Positions 32,585 to 42,085 of a stretch of DNA of 46,618 nucleotides are shown in pieces (the stretch's first letter is position 1; the number at the start of each line of letters is the position of its first letter). The notes below the pieces were generated by a model, which ran no database searches, was not told the DNA's origin, and was given only the letters and a program-made list of their open reading frames with translations. A program made the position numbers and the translations under genes. The DNA is from Brasilonema angustatum HA4187-MV1 (GTDB lineage: Bacteria; Cyanobacteriota; Cyanobacteriia; Cyanobacteriales; Nostocaceae): NCBI GenBank assembly GCA_019359695.1, contig JAHHGV010000057.1, positions 1-46,618 on the forward strand. Reading direction: 5' to 3'.

Positions 32585-33730
32585 ATGAATACGAACGGAT
32601 CAAATGCCAAGGGAAACATTATCTGTGGCTCGTGTACCTATGATGAAAATCCTAAAACAGCTAAATACTGTCAAAGGTGCGGTAAGCCCCTTGTTATTGC
32701 TTCAGTACCTAGCACACAGAGAATGACTAGCTCTATACTGTTCAAGAGTGAGGTTACTTTATCAGTCATAATCTTGCTGCTTTTTAGTCTAGGAGGCTAC
32801 TTTCTTTGGCAGCAAGTTCAATCGTCAGCAACTCTCAGCAATGAGAAAGTTTCTGCCAACACCTCTTCTGACATCCAATATTACACTTCCATGAAGGAAG
32901 TTCCGAAGGTGCCAAACGGTACATTCAACTTTGGTGGTTCCCTGATTTTTGCATCTTTAGTTGCTCAAGGTACACACAAGGCTGTTAACCAGGCTTACCC
33001 GAATTTTGTCCTACGCTACACTGACCCAATTGACAACCAACCTGGTACTGGTAAAGGAATTGAGATGCTGCTCAAAGGTCAACTGAGCTTTGCTCTGTCC
33101 GGTCGTCCCCTTGAGAATGCTGAGTACAAACAAGCAATTGAGCAGAGTTTTAAATTGGATCAGGTAGCAGTTGCCATTGATGGGCTTGGCTGTTATACCC
33201 ATCCAGATATTTCCATTCCTGGACTGTCGGTGACTCAACTCCAAGCAATTTACACGGGCAAAATCACTAACTGGAAAGAAGTCGGGGGACCAGACTTGCC
33301 GATTGTCCCTTTTAGTATCAACGTTAAAACCACCGCTTTACTCAAAACACTTCTTGGTTCAAATGTTGGCAATCTTAGCCCTAAAGTACGCTCCAGCCGG
33401 GACTACACTGTACTTGTTCGTGATGTTGCCTCTACTCCAGGAGCAATTGGTATCGGCGCAGCAATGCTAGTTGCCACTCAGCAGACGGTTCGTCCTGTAG
33501 CCTTGGCTGCTGGTAACAGCAACAAGTATGTATCAGTCACAACTGATAATCATAAACTCAACATGGCAGCGTTCCGGGATGGCTCGTACCCGATAACCAG
33601 GTACTTGTATATCATCATTCGCCGGGACGGTAGAGGTGATGAACAAGCCGGAGTTGCCTATGCTAATCTGTTGCTGTCTAAAGAAGGTCAACAATTTGTT
33701 GAAAAAGCAGGCTTAGTACCAATACGGTGA
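32585..33730 (+). CDS. zinc-ribbon, membrane-anchored PstS-like substrate-binding protein
   Basis: A 381-residue protein with an unusual build. Residues 14-32 form a zinc ribbon (Cys14, Cys17, Cys29, Cys32; C-G-S-C and C-Q-R-C). Residues about 57-76 are one transmembrane helix. Residues 95-381 are a phosphate-type periplasmic binding domain (P-N-G-T-F-N-F-G-G-S near the start; L-L-S-K-E-G-Q-Q-F-V-E-K-A-G at the end). The ribbon should be in the cytoplasm and the binding domain outside. It has a usable ribosome-binding site (AAGGAATTAG). Its stop overlaps the GTG start of the next gene. It is therefore more likely a sensor or a specialised binding protein than a free PstS; the ligand is not proven. 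Confidence 0.85.
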   Translation: MNTNGSNAKGNIICGSCTYDENPKTAKYCQRCGKPLVIASVPSTQRMTSSILFKSEVTLSVIILLLFSLGGYFLWQQVQSSATLSNEKVSANTSSDIQYYTSMKEVPKVPNGTFNFGGSLIFASLVAQGTHKAVNQAYPNFVLRYTDPIDNQPGTGKGIEMLLKGQLSFALSGRPLENAEYKQAIEQSFKLDQVAVAIDGLGCYTHPDISIPGLSVTQLQAIYTGKITNWKEVGGPDLPIVPFSINVKTTALLKTLLGSNVGNLSPKVRSSRDYTVLVRDVASTPGAIGIGAAMLVATQQTVRPVALAAGNSNKYVSVTTDNHKLNMAAFRDGSYPITRYLYIIIRRDGRGDEQAGVAYANLLLSKEGQQFVEKAGLVPIR

Positions 33731-36114
33731 AAATAATGACTCAGGAAGACTACATATCAAACCAAAACCTTGATTCATTGCTCGGAGAGTATACTCATCC
33801 CCAGGGATATCTGGAGTATGTCAGCAGCTTACCGTTTCTGGGTCGTTTGCACTGTTCAACTCGACAAATTGAGGCTGGAAGTTGGCAGGAAATTCTACTT
33901 GATTACGAAGTCGGTGCTTCTGGTATTGCAGACGGTGCTTGGATAAAAGTAACGTTCAAATTTTACTCAGACTGGGGACTGTTTCAGACGGAAGATCCCA
34001 AGGGGGCTAACTATCTTTCAGCAGAATATCAAGCCCGCCCTTGTCTTCCTGGTGAAAGTCCCGCAACGGTTCAGTCACTTAAAGTTCGGTTTGACCAGAA
34101 GGGACATGAACGTCCTTATCAGAAGGCGATTATTGTAGATATTGTCGATGGTTACATCAAACCAGGGGATCATATTTTGATTCGGTTGGGCGATCGCCGC
34201 GCTGGTGGATCAGGAACAAGAGTACAAACTTTTGTTGAGCAAGGTTTCCGCTTCCGTGCTTACATTGACCCGGTTGGCACCTCTCGCTTTGCCGAAATTC
34301 CTGGTGATGTCGTGATTGATATTGTGCCAGGACTACCAGCCAAACTGGCAATTGTGACTCCACGTCTGGTTAAGACGGGGGTACCATTCCCTGCACGAAT
34401 ACGTATAGAAGATGTTTGGGGCAATACTTGTTGGGTTTTAGGAGGACAACTGCAGTTAACAGATTGTAAAACACAACGTGAGCAAATATTTAACATACCA
34501 GAGCAAGGTTGGGCGGTGGTAAAAACCAACTTGACTCTGGATGCTGATGAAGAAACAATACTACAAGCTACTTTAGTAGGAACTGAGTTACAAAGCGCTC
34601 TCACTCCGATCACAGCAGAGAGTAACCAGGCTTATCCTCGTGCGTTTTTTGCCGACCTTCATGTCCACTCCAACAACACAATAGGAACGAATAGTACGGA
34701 GTATAATTTTGCCTACGGTAGAGATGTGGCAGGATTGGATGTTTTGGGTTATACGGCGAATGATTTTAATATTACTGAGGAGCGGTGGAAGGAAGATGTA
34801 AAGCTATGCCGGGAGGTGACGCAAGAAGGCGAGTTTCTTTGCTATCCCGGTACAGAATGGTGTGGAAATTCAGCAGCGGGGGGCGATCGCAATATTGTTT
34901 TCTTAGGCGACGAAGTGCTCTTTCCCTATGATCGCCAAGGAAAGCTGCTTCGCTCTTTTGAGTGGAATGAAGACATGAAAGCAAAGCAACTGCTTCCTGG
35001 GGCTTGGCCCGTAGATAAGCTTTACGCTGGATACATTCATAATCCAGAACAGCACCTGCTTATCCCCCACATAGGCGGACGACGTGCCATTTTAGACTGG
35101 CATCACCCCAAACTCGAACGTCTGATAGAAATTGGTTCCGCTTGGGGACACTTCCCTTGGTTTTACCAAGATGCTATCAGTCGAGGATATAAGGTTGGGG
35201 TGTCAGCGAATGGCGATGAACATCGCGGACGTTGTGGCGGTGGTGTTCCTGGGACAGCGGTTTTTGGAGTCAATGGTGGACTAACGGGGGTGATTTCTCC
35301 TTCGCTGACAAAGTTGGATATTAATCATGCGCTGCGTTCTCGTCATACCTGGGCGACAACGGGCGATCGCTTAGTTGCTTTGCTTTGGTCGGGATCACAC
35401 ATTCAAGGAGATGAATTTACTGCATCCGATTCAGTGACGATTCACTATCGATTGCTAGGTACTACTGGTTGGGACGAAATTGCAGCACATACCCATAATG
35501 GTTTAGTGTGGCATCGTAACCTCCAACTTGAAGCAGGTTACGCTGCAAATAAAATTCGCCTGCGCTGGGGTGGTTCACGAATTAAAGACCGCTATCGTTG
35601 GGCTGCATGGCATGGAACCTTAAAATTTTCTCATACATTAGTTCACAACTATCGAGCTCATGGTCTAGAACATCCAGAGGAATATGTTAGACGAGATGGT
35701 GAACTGAAACTAGAGTTTTGCTCTGATACCTACGGAGATTCTGACTCTATTGAAATGGAACTATCTGATTTACTCCATGCTCACTTCCAACTGTATGTTG
35801 AAATCGATAGTTACATTAAGGTGGGAAGTCCACTACGGCGCAATCCTTATATCCATTGCCCAGAATTTAAGTGGGAATTCTCTGGCAAAGACCTTTTCAA
35901 CAAAGGAATTCTGCGGCAAGAATTGGGAGGAGCAGAACTTTTCATTGCAGTAGAACGCTTGAGTGCAACTCCTATGCCAACAGATGTTAGTGGCAGTTTT
36001 ACTGTAGAACCTCAGTCGAGTCCTCACGGTTTTGTGCCAATCTATATTTCAGGTCGTCAGGTTGATGATTCCAAAGTTTGGACTAGCCCTCTGTTTATCA
36101 TGTTTGAGAATTGA
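33727..36114 (+). CDS. PHP-superfamily (DUF3604-like) protein
   Basis: A 795-residue protein. The centre has F-F-A-D-L-H-V-H-S (307-315), the first metal-binding motif of PHP-type phosphoesterases. Further possible metal ligands are in C-Y-P-G-T-E-W, L-I-P-H-I-G-G and S-A-N-G-D-E-H-R-G-R. The regions before (residues 30-300) and after (570-795) look like beta-rich domains. The overall build matches DUF3604 proteins, which are uncharacterised. The GTG at 33727 overlaps the previous stop (GTGA), while an ATG three codons on (33736) is the alternative start. No signal peptide is seen. Linked translation with a PstS-like protein suggests a phosphate or phosphoester role, which is inference. Confidence 0.8.
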   Translation: MKIMTQEDYISNQNLDSLLGEYTHPQGYLEYVSSLPFLGRLHCSTRQIEAGSWQEILLDYEVGASGIADGAWIKVTFKFYSDWGLFQTEDPKGANYLSAEYQARPCLPGESPATVQSLKVRFDQKGHERPYQKAIIVDIVDGYIKPGDHILIRLGDRRAGGSGTRVQTFVEQGFRFRAYIDPVGTSRFAEIPGDVVIDIVPGLPAKLAIVTPRLVKTGVPFPARIRIEDVWGNTCWVLGGQLQLTDCKTQREQIFNIPEQGWAVVKTNLTLDADEETILQATLVGTELQSALTPITAESNQAYPRAFFADLHVHSNNTIGTNSTEYNFAYGRDVAGLDVLGYTANDFNITEERWKEDVKLCREVTQEGEFLCYPGTEWCGNSAAGGDRNIVFLGDEVLFPYDRQGKLLRSFEWNEDMKAKQLLPGAWPVDKLYAGYIHNPEQHLLIPHIGGRRAILDWHHPKLERLIEIGSAWGHFPWFYQDAISRGYKVGVSANGDEHRGRCGGGVPGTAVFGVNGGLTGVISPSLTKLDINHALRSRHTWATTGDRLVALLWSGSHIQGDEFTASDSVTIHYRLLGTTGWDEIAAHTHNGLVWHRNLQLEAGYAANKIRLRWGGSRIKDRYRWAAWHGTLKFSHTLVHNYRAHGLEHPEEYVRRDGELKLEFCSDTYGDSDSIEMELSDLLHAHFQLYVEIDSYIKVGSPLRRNPYIHCPEFKWEFSGKDLFNKGILRQELGGAELFIAVERLSATPMPTDVSGSFTVEPQSSPHGFVPIYISGRQVDDSKVWTSPLFIMFEN

Positions 36115-36156
36115 ACTACCGACACTTTTACAAGGCGTGAGTGACGGTAGTTTTTT
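36114..36156 (+). terminator. Rho-independent terminator after the PHP-like gene
   Basis: AACTACCG (36114-36121) pairs with CGGTAGTT (36145-36152), with more pairs inside after one mismatch, followed by a run of T to 36156. It begins at the stop codon. Confidence 0.8.
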
Positions 36157-36171
36157 GGTAACATTTGCTAA

Positions 36172-36948
36172 TTAATTTTTTGGACTTGGAGGATTTGGTG
36201 GTACTTGCTCAGGAAGTCCTTCTGCTGGAGGAGCAAGTTCAGCGTCGGGTGCTACTTCCTCAAGAGGCGGTGTTTTTTCCTCAGTTTCCGTGTGTGCTTG
36301 AGCCGCTTCCACCAATTCTGGCGATGGGGGATTTGGTGGGACTGCTTGCGGGATCACCTCTACCGTCACTGGAGGTGTTGTTGCTTCTGCTGTTGGGGTT
36401 TTTGCTTCGGTATCAGTGGTAGCAGGCGGGGTAACTGCTGGTTGCTCTGTTATGGGAGTGCGTTCATCAACAACCTCAACCTTTGATTTGCCTGTGGATG
36501 CAGGAGTTTGTGCCGTTTTAGACTTTTGAGGTGTCTTTTTATCTACAGTTTGGACTCGGTTTTTCAGCCCGGAAAAACTACCAACAATACTTTTTGGCAA
36601 TTGAACAAGTTTTTGTGGAAGCGACAACCCAGAGACTTGCTGTTGAATGTTTGTTTTTACTGTTTCAGTGCTGGGTATCTGAGTTTGTTGTATCTTTGGT
36701 GTGAGTTGACGACGTAACGACAGTGTTTGCCAGCCAAACCAACCCAAAAGAGCCACACTAGCCACATGACCCAGCAAAAGACCCCCAGTAATGCCTCGGG
36801 CAAATATCCATAAGACTAAGGCGTAGAACAGTCCTACACCACTCAAAATAAAATCATTCTTACGGTGGATTTCGGGAAAAAAGAAAGCTGCTATGTAAAG
36901 CGCTACACTTCCAAGACCGACAGTCAACGCTAGGATATATGCCAGCAT
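36172..36948 (-). CDS. Ycf66 family membrane protein
   Basis: A 258-residue protein. Residues 1-90 match the Ycf66 N-terminal domain: three transmembrane helices with F-F-F-P-E-I-H-R-K-N-D-F and S-V-A-L-L-G-W-F-G-W-Q-T-L. This family is found in cyanobacteria and some plastids and its function is unknown. The rest (about 95-258) is a Pro/Thr/Glu-rich, low-complexity tail, ending in two copies of P-P-N-P-S-P. The tail is likely disordered and either cytoplasmic or lumenal. The gene converges on the PHP-like gene, with the terminator between them. Confidence 0.88.
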   Translation of the reverse strand: MLAYILALTVGLGSVALYIAAFFFPEIHRKNDFILSGVGLFYALVLWIFARGITGGLLLGHVASVALLGWFGWQTLSLRRQLTPKIQQTQIPSTETVKTNIQQQVSGLSLPQKLVQLPKSIVGSFSGLKNRVQTVDKKTPQKSKTAQTPASTGKSKVEVVDERTPITEQPAVTPPATTDTEAKTPTAEATTPPVTVEVIPQAVPPNPPSPELVEAAQAHTETEEKTPPLEEVAPDAELAPPAEGLPEQVPPNPPSPKN

Positions 36949-37244
36949 TTTGTGGTTACTCCTTACTGTGTCATTTCACTAGAGATTTGGGATTGAGGAT
37001 GAGGAATTGCGAGTAGAAGTACTCACTCAAAAGTATCTAGTTCCCCATCGTTTAACTAGATATCTCAATTTTGCAAATTTTGCCAGAAAGTTGTTGAATC
37101 AGATACAAATTAAAATTTTTTATCTGTGTTGGTTCAATATTTTGGGTATGTTTAAGAAGTCTTAATGTCTTCTTTAGGAGAGAAGCAGAAATCTCGGATT
37201 ACCCTTGAAGATAAAGAGAATCTGCAAGAGTTAGCCAGAATTTT

Positions 37245-38741
37245 ATGACACAGCAAAGCTTTGGTGTGATTGGTTTAGCTGTTATGGGTGAAAACATCGC
37301 TCTAAACGTTGAGCGTAACGGCTTTCCAATCGCAGTTTACAACCGCTCGCGAGACAAAACTGATAAATTCATGGCTGAGCGTGCCCAAGGAAGAAACGTT
37401 AAAGCTGCTTTTACTTTAGAAGAGTTTGTGGCTTCCTTGGAACGTCCCAGAAGAATTTTAATCATGGTGCAAGCAGGTAAGCCTGTAGATGCAGTGATTG
37501 GTCAGCTCAAACCCTTGCTGGACGAAGGTGACATTATTATCGATGGTGGCAACTCTTGGTTTGAAGATACGGATCGACGCACCCAAGAACTAGAACCCGC
37601 TGGGTTTCGGTTCATTGGTATGGGCGTCAGCGGTGGTGAAGAAGGAGCACTCAATGGTCCTTCACTGATGCCAGGAGGTACGCAAAGCTCTTACCAGTAT
37701 CTGGAGCCAATTTTTAACAAAATTGCTGCCCAAGTCGATGATGGTCCTTGCGTGACGTATATTGGTCCTGGTGGTGCAGGTCACTACGTCAAAATGGTAC
37801 ACAACGGCATTGAGTACGGCGATATGCAGCTGATTGCAGAAGCCTACGATTTACTGAAAAATGCTGCTGGACTTGACCATAATCAACTCCATGAAGTTTT
37901 TGCCGAATGGAACACTACGGACGAACTCAATTCGTTTTTGATTGAAATTACGGCAAATATTTTCCCCTACATTGACCCAGAAACAAATTTACCTCTGGTA
38001 GATTTGATTGTTGACGCCGCAGGTCAAAAAGGGACTGGACGTTGGACGGTACAGACTGCGTTGGAACTAGGAGTTTCTATTCCGACAATCATAGCAGCGG
38101 TGAATGCCCGCATTATCTCTTCTTTTAAAGAAGAGCGCGTAGCAGCATCCAAGATCCTGACAGGTCCAACTGGCAAGTATGAGGGAAATACCCAAGAGTT
38201 TATCAACAAAGTGCGGGATGCCCTCTATTGCTCGAAAATCTGTTCTTACGCTCAAGGAATGGCTTTGTTAGCTACCGCGTCGCATACGTATAATTTTGGA
38301 TTGGATCTGGGTGAAATGGCGCGGATTTGGAAGGGTGGCTGTATTATTCGTGCTGGATTTTTGAACAAGATTAAGAAGGCTTTTAGTGAAAATCCAGCGC
38401 TGCCTAACCTCCTATTAGCTCCTGAATTCAAGCAGACGATTCTCGATAGACAAGATGCTTGGCGTGACGTGTTGGTAACAGCAGCAAAACTGGGAATTCC
38501 AGTGCCAGCATTTAGTGCATCTTTGGATTACTTCGATAGCTATCGTCGCGATCGCTTGCCTCAAAACCTCACACAAGCTCAACGCGACTACTTCGGGGCG
38601 CATACCTACCTGCGTCTGGATAAGCCTGGTGCCTTCCACACAGAATGGACGCCAATTTCTGAGCAGTCCGCGTCAACTTCAACACCAAGACAATTGGAAG
38701 CTAAACTACCAACTACACCTCCAACCTCTTCAAATGGCTAG
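37245..38741 (+). CDS. gnd: 6-phosphogluconate dehydrogenase, decarboxylating
   Basis: A 498-residue enzyme of the oxidative pentose phosphate pathway; it converts 6-phosphogluconate to ribulose 5-phosphate with NADPH and CO2. The NADP-binding motif is G-V-I-G-L-A-V-M-G-E-N (7-17). Substrate and catalytic residues lie in G-V-S-G-G-E-E-G-A and H-Y-V-K-M-V-H-N-G-I-E-Y-G-D-M-Q, whose Lys is the general base. The C-terminal substrate loop from the partner subunit is Y-F-D-S-Y-R-R-D-R. In heterocysts this pathway supplies reductant for nitrogen fixation. About 20 Ser/Thr/Pro residues extend the usual C-terminus. It ends with a clear terminator. Confidence 0.97.
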   Translation: MTQQSFGVIGLAVMGENIALNVERNGFPIAVYNRSRDKTDKFMAERAQGRNVKAAFTLEEFVASLERPRRILIMVQAGKPVDAVIGQLKPLLDEGDIIIDGGNSWFEDTDRRTQELEPAGFRFIGMGVSGGEEGALNGPSLMPGGTQSSYQYLEPIFNKIAAQVDDGPCVTYIGPGGAGHYVKMVHNGIEYGDMQLIAEAYDLLKNAAGLDHNQLHEVFAEWNTTDELNSFLIEITANIFPYIDPETNLPLVDLIVDAAGQKGTGRWTVQTALELGVSIPTIIAAVNARIISSFKEERVAASKILTGPTGKYEGNTQEFINKVRDALYCSKICSYAQGMALLATASHTYNFGLDLGEMARIWKGGCIIRAGFLNKIKKAFSENPALPNLLLAPEFKQTILDRQDAWRDVLVTAAKLGIPVPAFSASLDYFDSYRRDRLPQNLTQAQRDYFGAHTYLRLDKPGAFHTEWTPISEQSASTSTPRQLEAKLPTTPPTSSNG

Positions 38742-38768
38742 AGATTTTTAGTTGAAAATTTTGCGGGT

Positions 38769-38797
38769 GACTCTGAAAAACTCAGAGTCATTTTTTT
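38769..38797 (+). terminator. Rho-independent terminator of gnd
   Basis: GACTCTGA (38769-38776) and TCAGAGTC (38782-38789) form a perfect 8-bp stem with a 5-base loop, followed by A and seven T residues. Confidence 0.92.
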
Positions 38798-38983
38798 CAA
38801 TTGCATAAGGCGCAGATCATTTTTGTAGGGGCGGGGTTTTCCTGCCCTTTAGAACCCCAAAGCCCCTGCTGCCGCAAATGGCGTCCAACAAAGCTATAAA
38901 ATAATCTGTTTAATTTCATCAGTTCTGACAACTGAGTTGCTGAAAGTGACAAAGGAGGATTAAAAAGTCTGTACTACATTGTT

Positions 38984-40447
38984 CTAACTGAGGGTTTCAG
39001 CTTCATCAACGACAAATAGTCTACCTGCCCGACGAATAGCTTCAGGTTTGTGAATTTGCAGGAACCTTAACACTCCAATGCCCAGCAATAGCCAAATTAA
39101 GACGACAACTGGTGCGAAGTGAAGTGGTGCTGGTGGAGGGGGATAAAGCGTGCCAACTAGAACACCACTAATCGTGATCATCGAAAGCCAAGGTAGCAGA
39201 GTATGACGCAACCAACCAAAGCGTGTAGAGTTTTGCTTTAACTGAGTGCGGCGTGTTGTCGATAAATATCGAAAACACGCCAAACTAGTCAATCCATAGA
39301 TCGCTAGAGCCGCCAGTGTTAAGACTGTTCCCAGAAAACCAAACGCCTGAATCGGTGTCCACAGCATTCCCAACCCCAGCCCCACAAAAGCAGAACTGCC
39401 ACTCAACACGAAAATGGCATTTGTCGGTGTACGATAGGTGGGATGAATGTGCGCTAACCAACGGGGAAATAGTTCTTCTCGACTGACGGCATAGACAATT
39501 CGAGCAGCAGCGTTGAGAAAAGCAACGGCACTGGCATATCCTGCCATAATTCCAGCAAAATCAATCAATAAGGCGAACCCATTGCCCCAAACGTGACGTG
39601 CGATCGTATCGAAGGGGGCAGCATCTTGGGTAAAGGCTGCCATGTTATGAATGCCATATCCCAGCGTTGCCACATATGACATTAGTACATAGAACACGCC
39701 CACTAACACTAGGGTGATCACCGTCGCTTTCGGAATTGACTGTCGGGGATTTTGAATTTCTTCACCCAAGGTGGTTGCCGATTCAAACCCGACGAAACTG
39801 AGGATGGACAAAATGACGCCAGCAACCAGGTTACTGTGCTGTGGTAGTCCCGTCAGCGTGAAGGGTACGAGTGTCAGTTGTCTGGTTTTGCCAGCTTGCA
39901 TGAGTACGATGAGCGCGAGCAACAGACAAACGCCGAGTTCAAACATCAATAGCGTCAGATCCAATTGCAGCGAGAAGCGAATGCCGCGATAACACACTGC
40001 CCCCACGATCAAAGCGAACAAGCAATACCATAATGTCCAGTTTAGGTGTACGTCAAACCAGTGCAGCAAGAGTTCTTGAAAATTCGCACTCATTACTAGA
40101 AAGACAAAGGCAATAGTTACGCCAAAGGAAATTAAACTCAACCAGCCAGCGAGAAAGCCCCAGCTTACTCCTAATCCCTGAGTCACAAAGGTATACAACG
40201 ATCCGCTCGTGGGGAACTCGGCTGCCATCATGCTGATTTGATCAGCAACTAGCAAAGCCACCCCAAAACCAATGATGTAGCACAACGGCATTGCTGCACC
40301 GACGAGTCCTGCTTGGGGAATGGAATTAAAAAAGATGGCACCCACCGGAGACATTGCAGCGACAGCCATGACGATCGCATGGCGCAATTGCAGCGTATTG
40401 CGTTGCAGCTTTGGGGGTTCGTTTGAAGAATTTGTAGCAGGTGTCAT
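38984..40447 (-). CDS. APC superfamily amino-acid permease
   Basis: A 487-residue membrane transporter with about 12 transmembrane helices. Family signatures: A-A-E-F-P-T-S-G-S-L-Y-T-F in helix 2-3 and F-V-G-F-E-S-A-T-T-L-G-E-E in helix 6, where the unwound segment binds the substrate amine. I start it at the ATG at 40447 (M-T-P-A-T-N); a TTG two codons earlier would also be open. The substrate cannot be given; the closest general group is amino-acid/polyamine permeases. The gene stands alone between gnd and the kinase. Confidence 0.9.
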   Translation of the reverse strand: MTPATNSSNEPPKLQRNTLQLRHAIVMAVAAMSPVGAIFFNSIPQAGLVGAAMPLCYIIGFGVALLVADQISMMAAEFPTSGSLYTFVTQGLGVSWGFLAGWLSLISFGVTIAFVFLVMSANFQELLLHWFDVHLNWTLWYCLFALIVGAVCYRGIRFSLQLDLTLLMFELGVCLLLALIVLMQAGKTRQLTLVPFTLTGLPQHSNLVAGVILSILSFVGFESATTLGEEIQNPRQSIPKATVITLVLVGVFYVLMSYVATLGYGIHNMAAFTQDAAPFDTIARHVWGNGFALLIDFAGIMAGYASAVAFLNAAARIVYAVSREELFPRWLAHIHPTYRTPTNAIFVLSGSSAFVGLGLGMLWTPIQAFGFLGTVLTLAALAIYGLTSLACFRYLSTTRRTQLKQNSTRFGWLRHTLLPWLSMITISGVLVGTLYPPPPAPLHFAPVVVLIWLLLGIGVLRFLQIHKPEAIRRAGRLFVVDEAETLS

Positions 40448-40760
40448 ATCCAAGGGTGGTTTTTTTGCTGATATCTACAATAGTGCTTATAATCCGTTAA
40501 TGGAAAAATCAGCACAATTTATTGCCCAATCCCTGGAGTAGACGACACCAATCTCAAAGAATCATTGTATTACCACTTTATTAATACGTAAGTCCTAAAT
40601 ACTATAGGAATCCGATTTGATTTGGTGAATCACAAAGTAGAGACGCTTAACAGGCAACAGGGAACAGGGAACGCTTAAGAAGCAATAAAAGTGTACCTAG
40701 CTTCGTCAAAAATCAAAAACGAGTCCTATATATAAAATTCCATAATTGACAATATATCAA
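40448..40760. other. intergenic region, permease to kinase
   Basis: No gene is supported. It has a GGGAACA heptamer run at about 40649-40672 and pieces (CCGATTTGATTTGG, GAGTCCTATATATA) that resemble ends of the MITE-like family seen at 8972 and 31567. Confidence 0.5.
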
Positions 40761-41918
40761 TCATTCACCTTTTTTATACTTAGCCTTTAATTCTTCCAAT
40801 TCTTCATCTATTTTGCTTTTACTAACATTCGTTTGGGGTGTTTGTGGTTGAGGCTGAACATTATGAACCTTATTGCTTTTGGATTTTCCACCTTGAAGAA
40901 ATAGAGTTTTCATTTCGTCTAATTCTGTGTCTATTTGACTCCTCGCTTGATGAGTAGAAACAGGTGTGGAAACAGGTGTTGATGGAGTAACAGGTTTTAC
41001 TGAAACGACGGGTGTTGGAGGTAATTGCGATTTTTGATTTAAATCTTTGAGAACTTGATCTACAGTTTGGTAACGCCGAACGGGAATGCTTTCTAGCATT
41101 TTGTCTAAAATACGGCTCAACTCATTGCTAACTGGCGTCGTGAGATATTGTCGCCAAATCCAAGCGTCGTTGTTAATGTCGTACAAGTCAAAAGGAGAGC
41201 GTTGAGTTAACAGATGAACACAGGTGACACCTAAGCTGTATATATCACTGGCAAAAATGGCCTTTCCTCTGATTTGTTCAGGAGCAACATATTCTGGACT
41301 CCCAATACTGGTTCCTGTTCGGTTTAAAGCTGTGTAAGTAGCAACTTTCGCAGCACCAAAATCTACCAGAACCAGATTTCCGTTGCTTGATTTGGTGGCT
41401 GTACGACGAATAATATTTTCTGGCTTGATATCTCGGTGAATGACTTGTCTGGTATGGCAAAATTGCAGCACTGGTAATAAATCATTCAGCAGTTGCCGAA
41501 TTTGAGTTTCATTAAAAGCACCTTTTTGTTGCAATTCCTCGGCTAGGTTCAGTCCGTCGATAAATTCTTGTACAAGATACTGCCTATCATCTTGAGTAAA
41601 ATAAGCCAAGAGTTCTGGAATTTGGGGATGCTTGCCCAACTCATCTAAGCGCGTTGCCTCTTGGGTAAATAACTCTACTGCTTTCTGGACTGTGCTGGTA
41701 CCTTGAGCTTGGGGGTAGAATTGCTTAATGACGCAGCGTGGTTTGGATGGCTTATCCTCATCTAAAGCCAAGAAGGTTTTGCCAAAACCACCCTGTCCTA
41801 TTGGTTTGATCGCAGTGTAGCGCTCTTTGAGCAGTAACTTGGAACCACACGTGTGGCAGAATTTTTCATTATTGATGTTAACAGGGTTGGGGCAATTGGG
41901 ATTTAAGCAATAGCTCAT
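40761..41918 (-). CDS. zinc-ribbon serine/threonine protein kinase
   Basis: A 385-residue Hanks-type kinase. A zinc ribbon comes first (Cys4, Cys9, Cys21, Cys24). The kinase domain (about 34-295) has the glycine loop G-Q-G-G-F-G-K-T (41-48), Lys65 for ATP, the catalytic loop H-R-D-I-K-P-E-N (161-168) and D-F-G (186-188), followed by S-P-E-Y-V-A-P-E-Q, so it should be active. The tail is low-complexity (P-V-S-T-P-V-S-T) and ends with two related acidic segments, I-D-T-E-L-D-E-M-K and I-D-E-E-L-E-E-L-K, which may be docking or oligomer helices. It lies 167 bases after hetF on the same strand and could be co-expressed with it. Its substrate is unknown. Confidence 0.93.
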   Translation of the reverse strand: MSYCLNPNCPNPVNINNEKFCHTCGSKLLLKERYTAIKPIGQGGFGKTFLALDEDKPSKPRCVIKQFYPQAQGTSTVQKAVELFTQEATRLDELGKHPQIPELLAYFTQDDRQYLVQEFIDGLNLAEELQQKGAFNETQIRQLLNDLLPVLQFCHTRQVIHRDIKPENIIRRTATKSSNGNLVLVDFGAAKVATYTALNRTGTSIGSPEYVAPEQIRGKAIFASDIYSLGVTCVHLLTQRSPFDLYDINNDAWIWRQYLTTPVSNELSRILDKMLESIPVRRYQTVDQVLKDLNQKSQLPPTPVVSVKPVTPSTPVSTPVSTHQARSQIDTELDEMKTLFLQGGKSKSNKVHNVQPQPQTPQTNVSKSKIDEELEELKAKYKKGE

Positions 41919-42085
41919 GTGACAAATATGGCTCTCGCGTAGCCTTGATACGTTGGTCTACGCTTTCATATGTTTTTATTTTGCCACGTTCAAAGATGAT
42001 GGAGAATATTAGTCAAAAATATCTTAAGAAGAACACATAGGTCAAAACCTAGAACGGGCGCAACCCGTTCTGAATTCTTTCTTGG

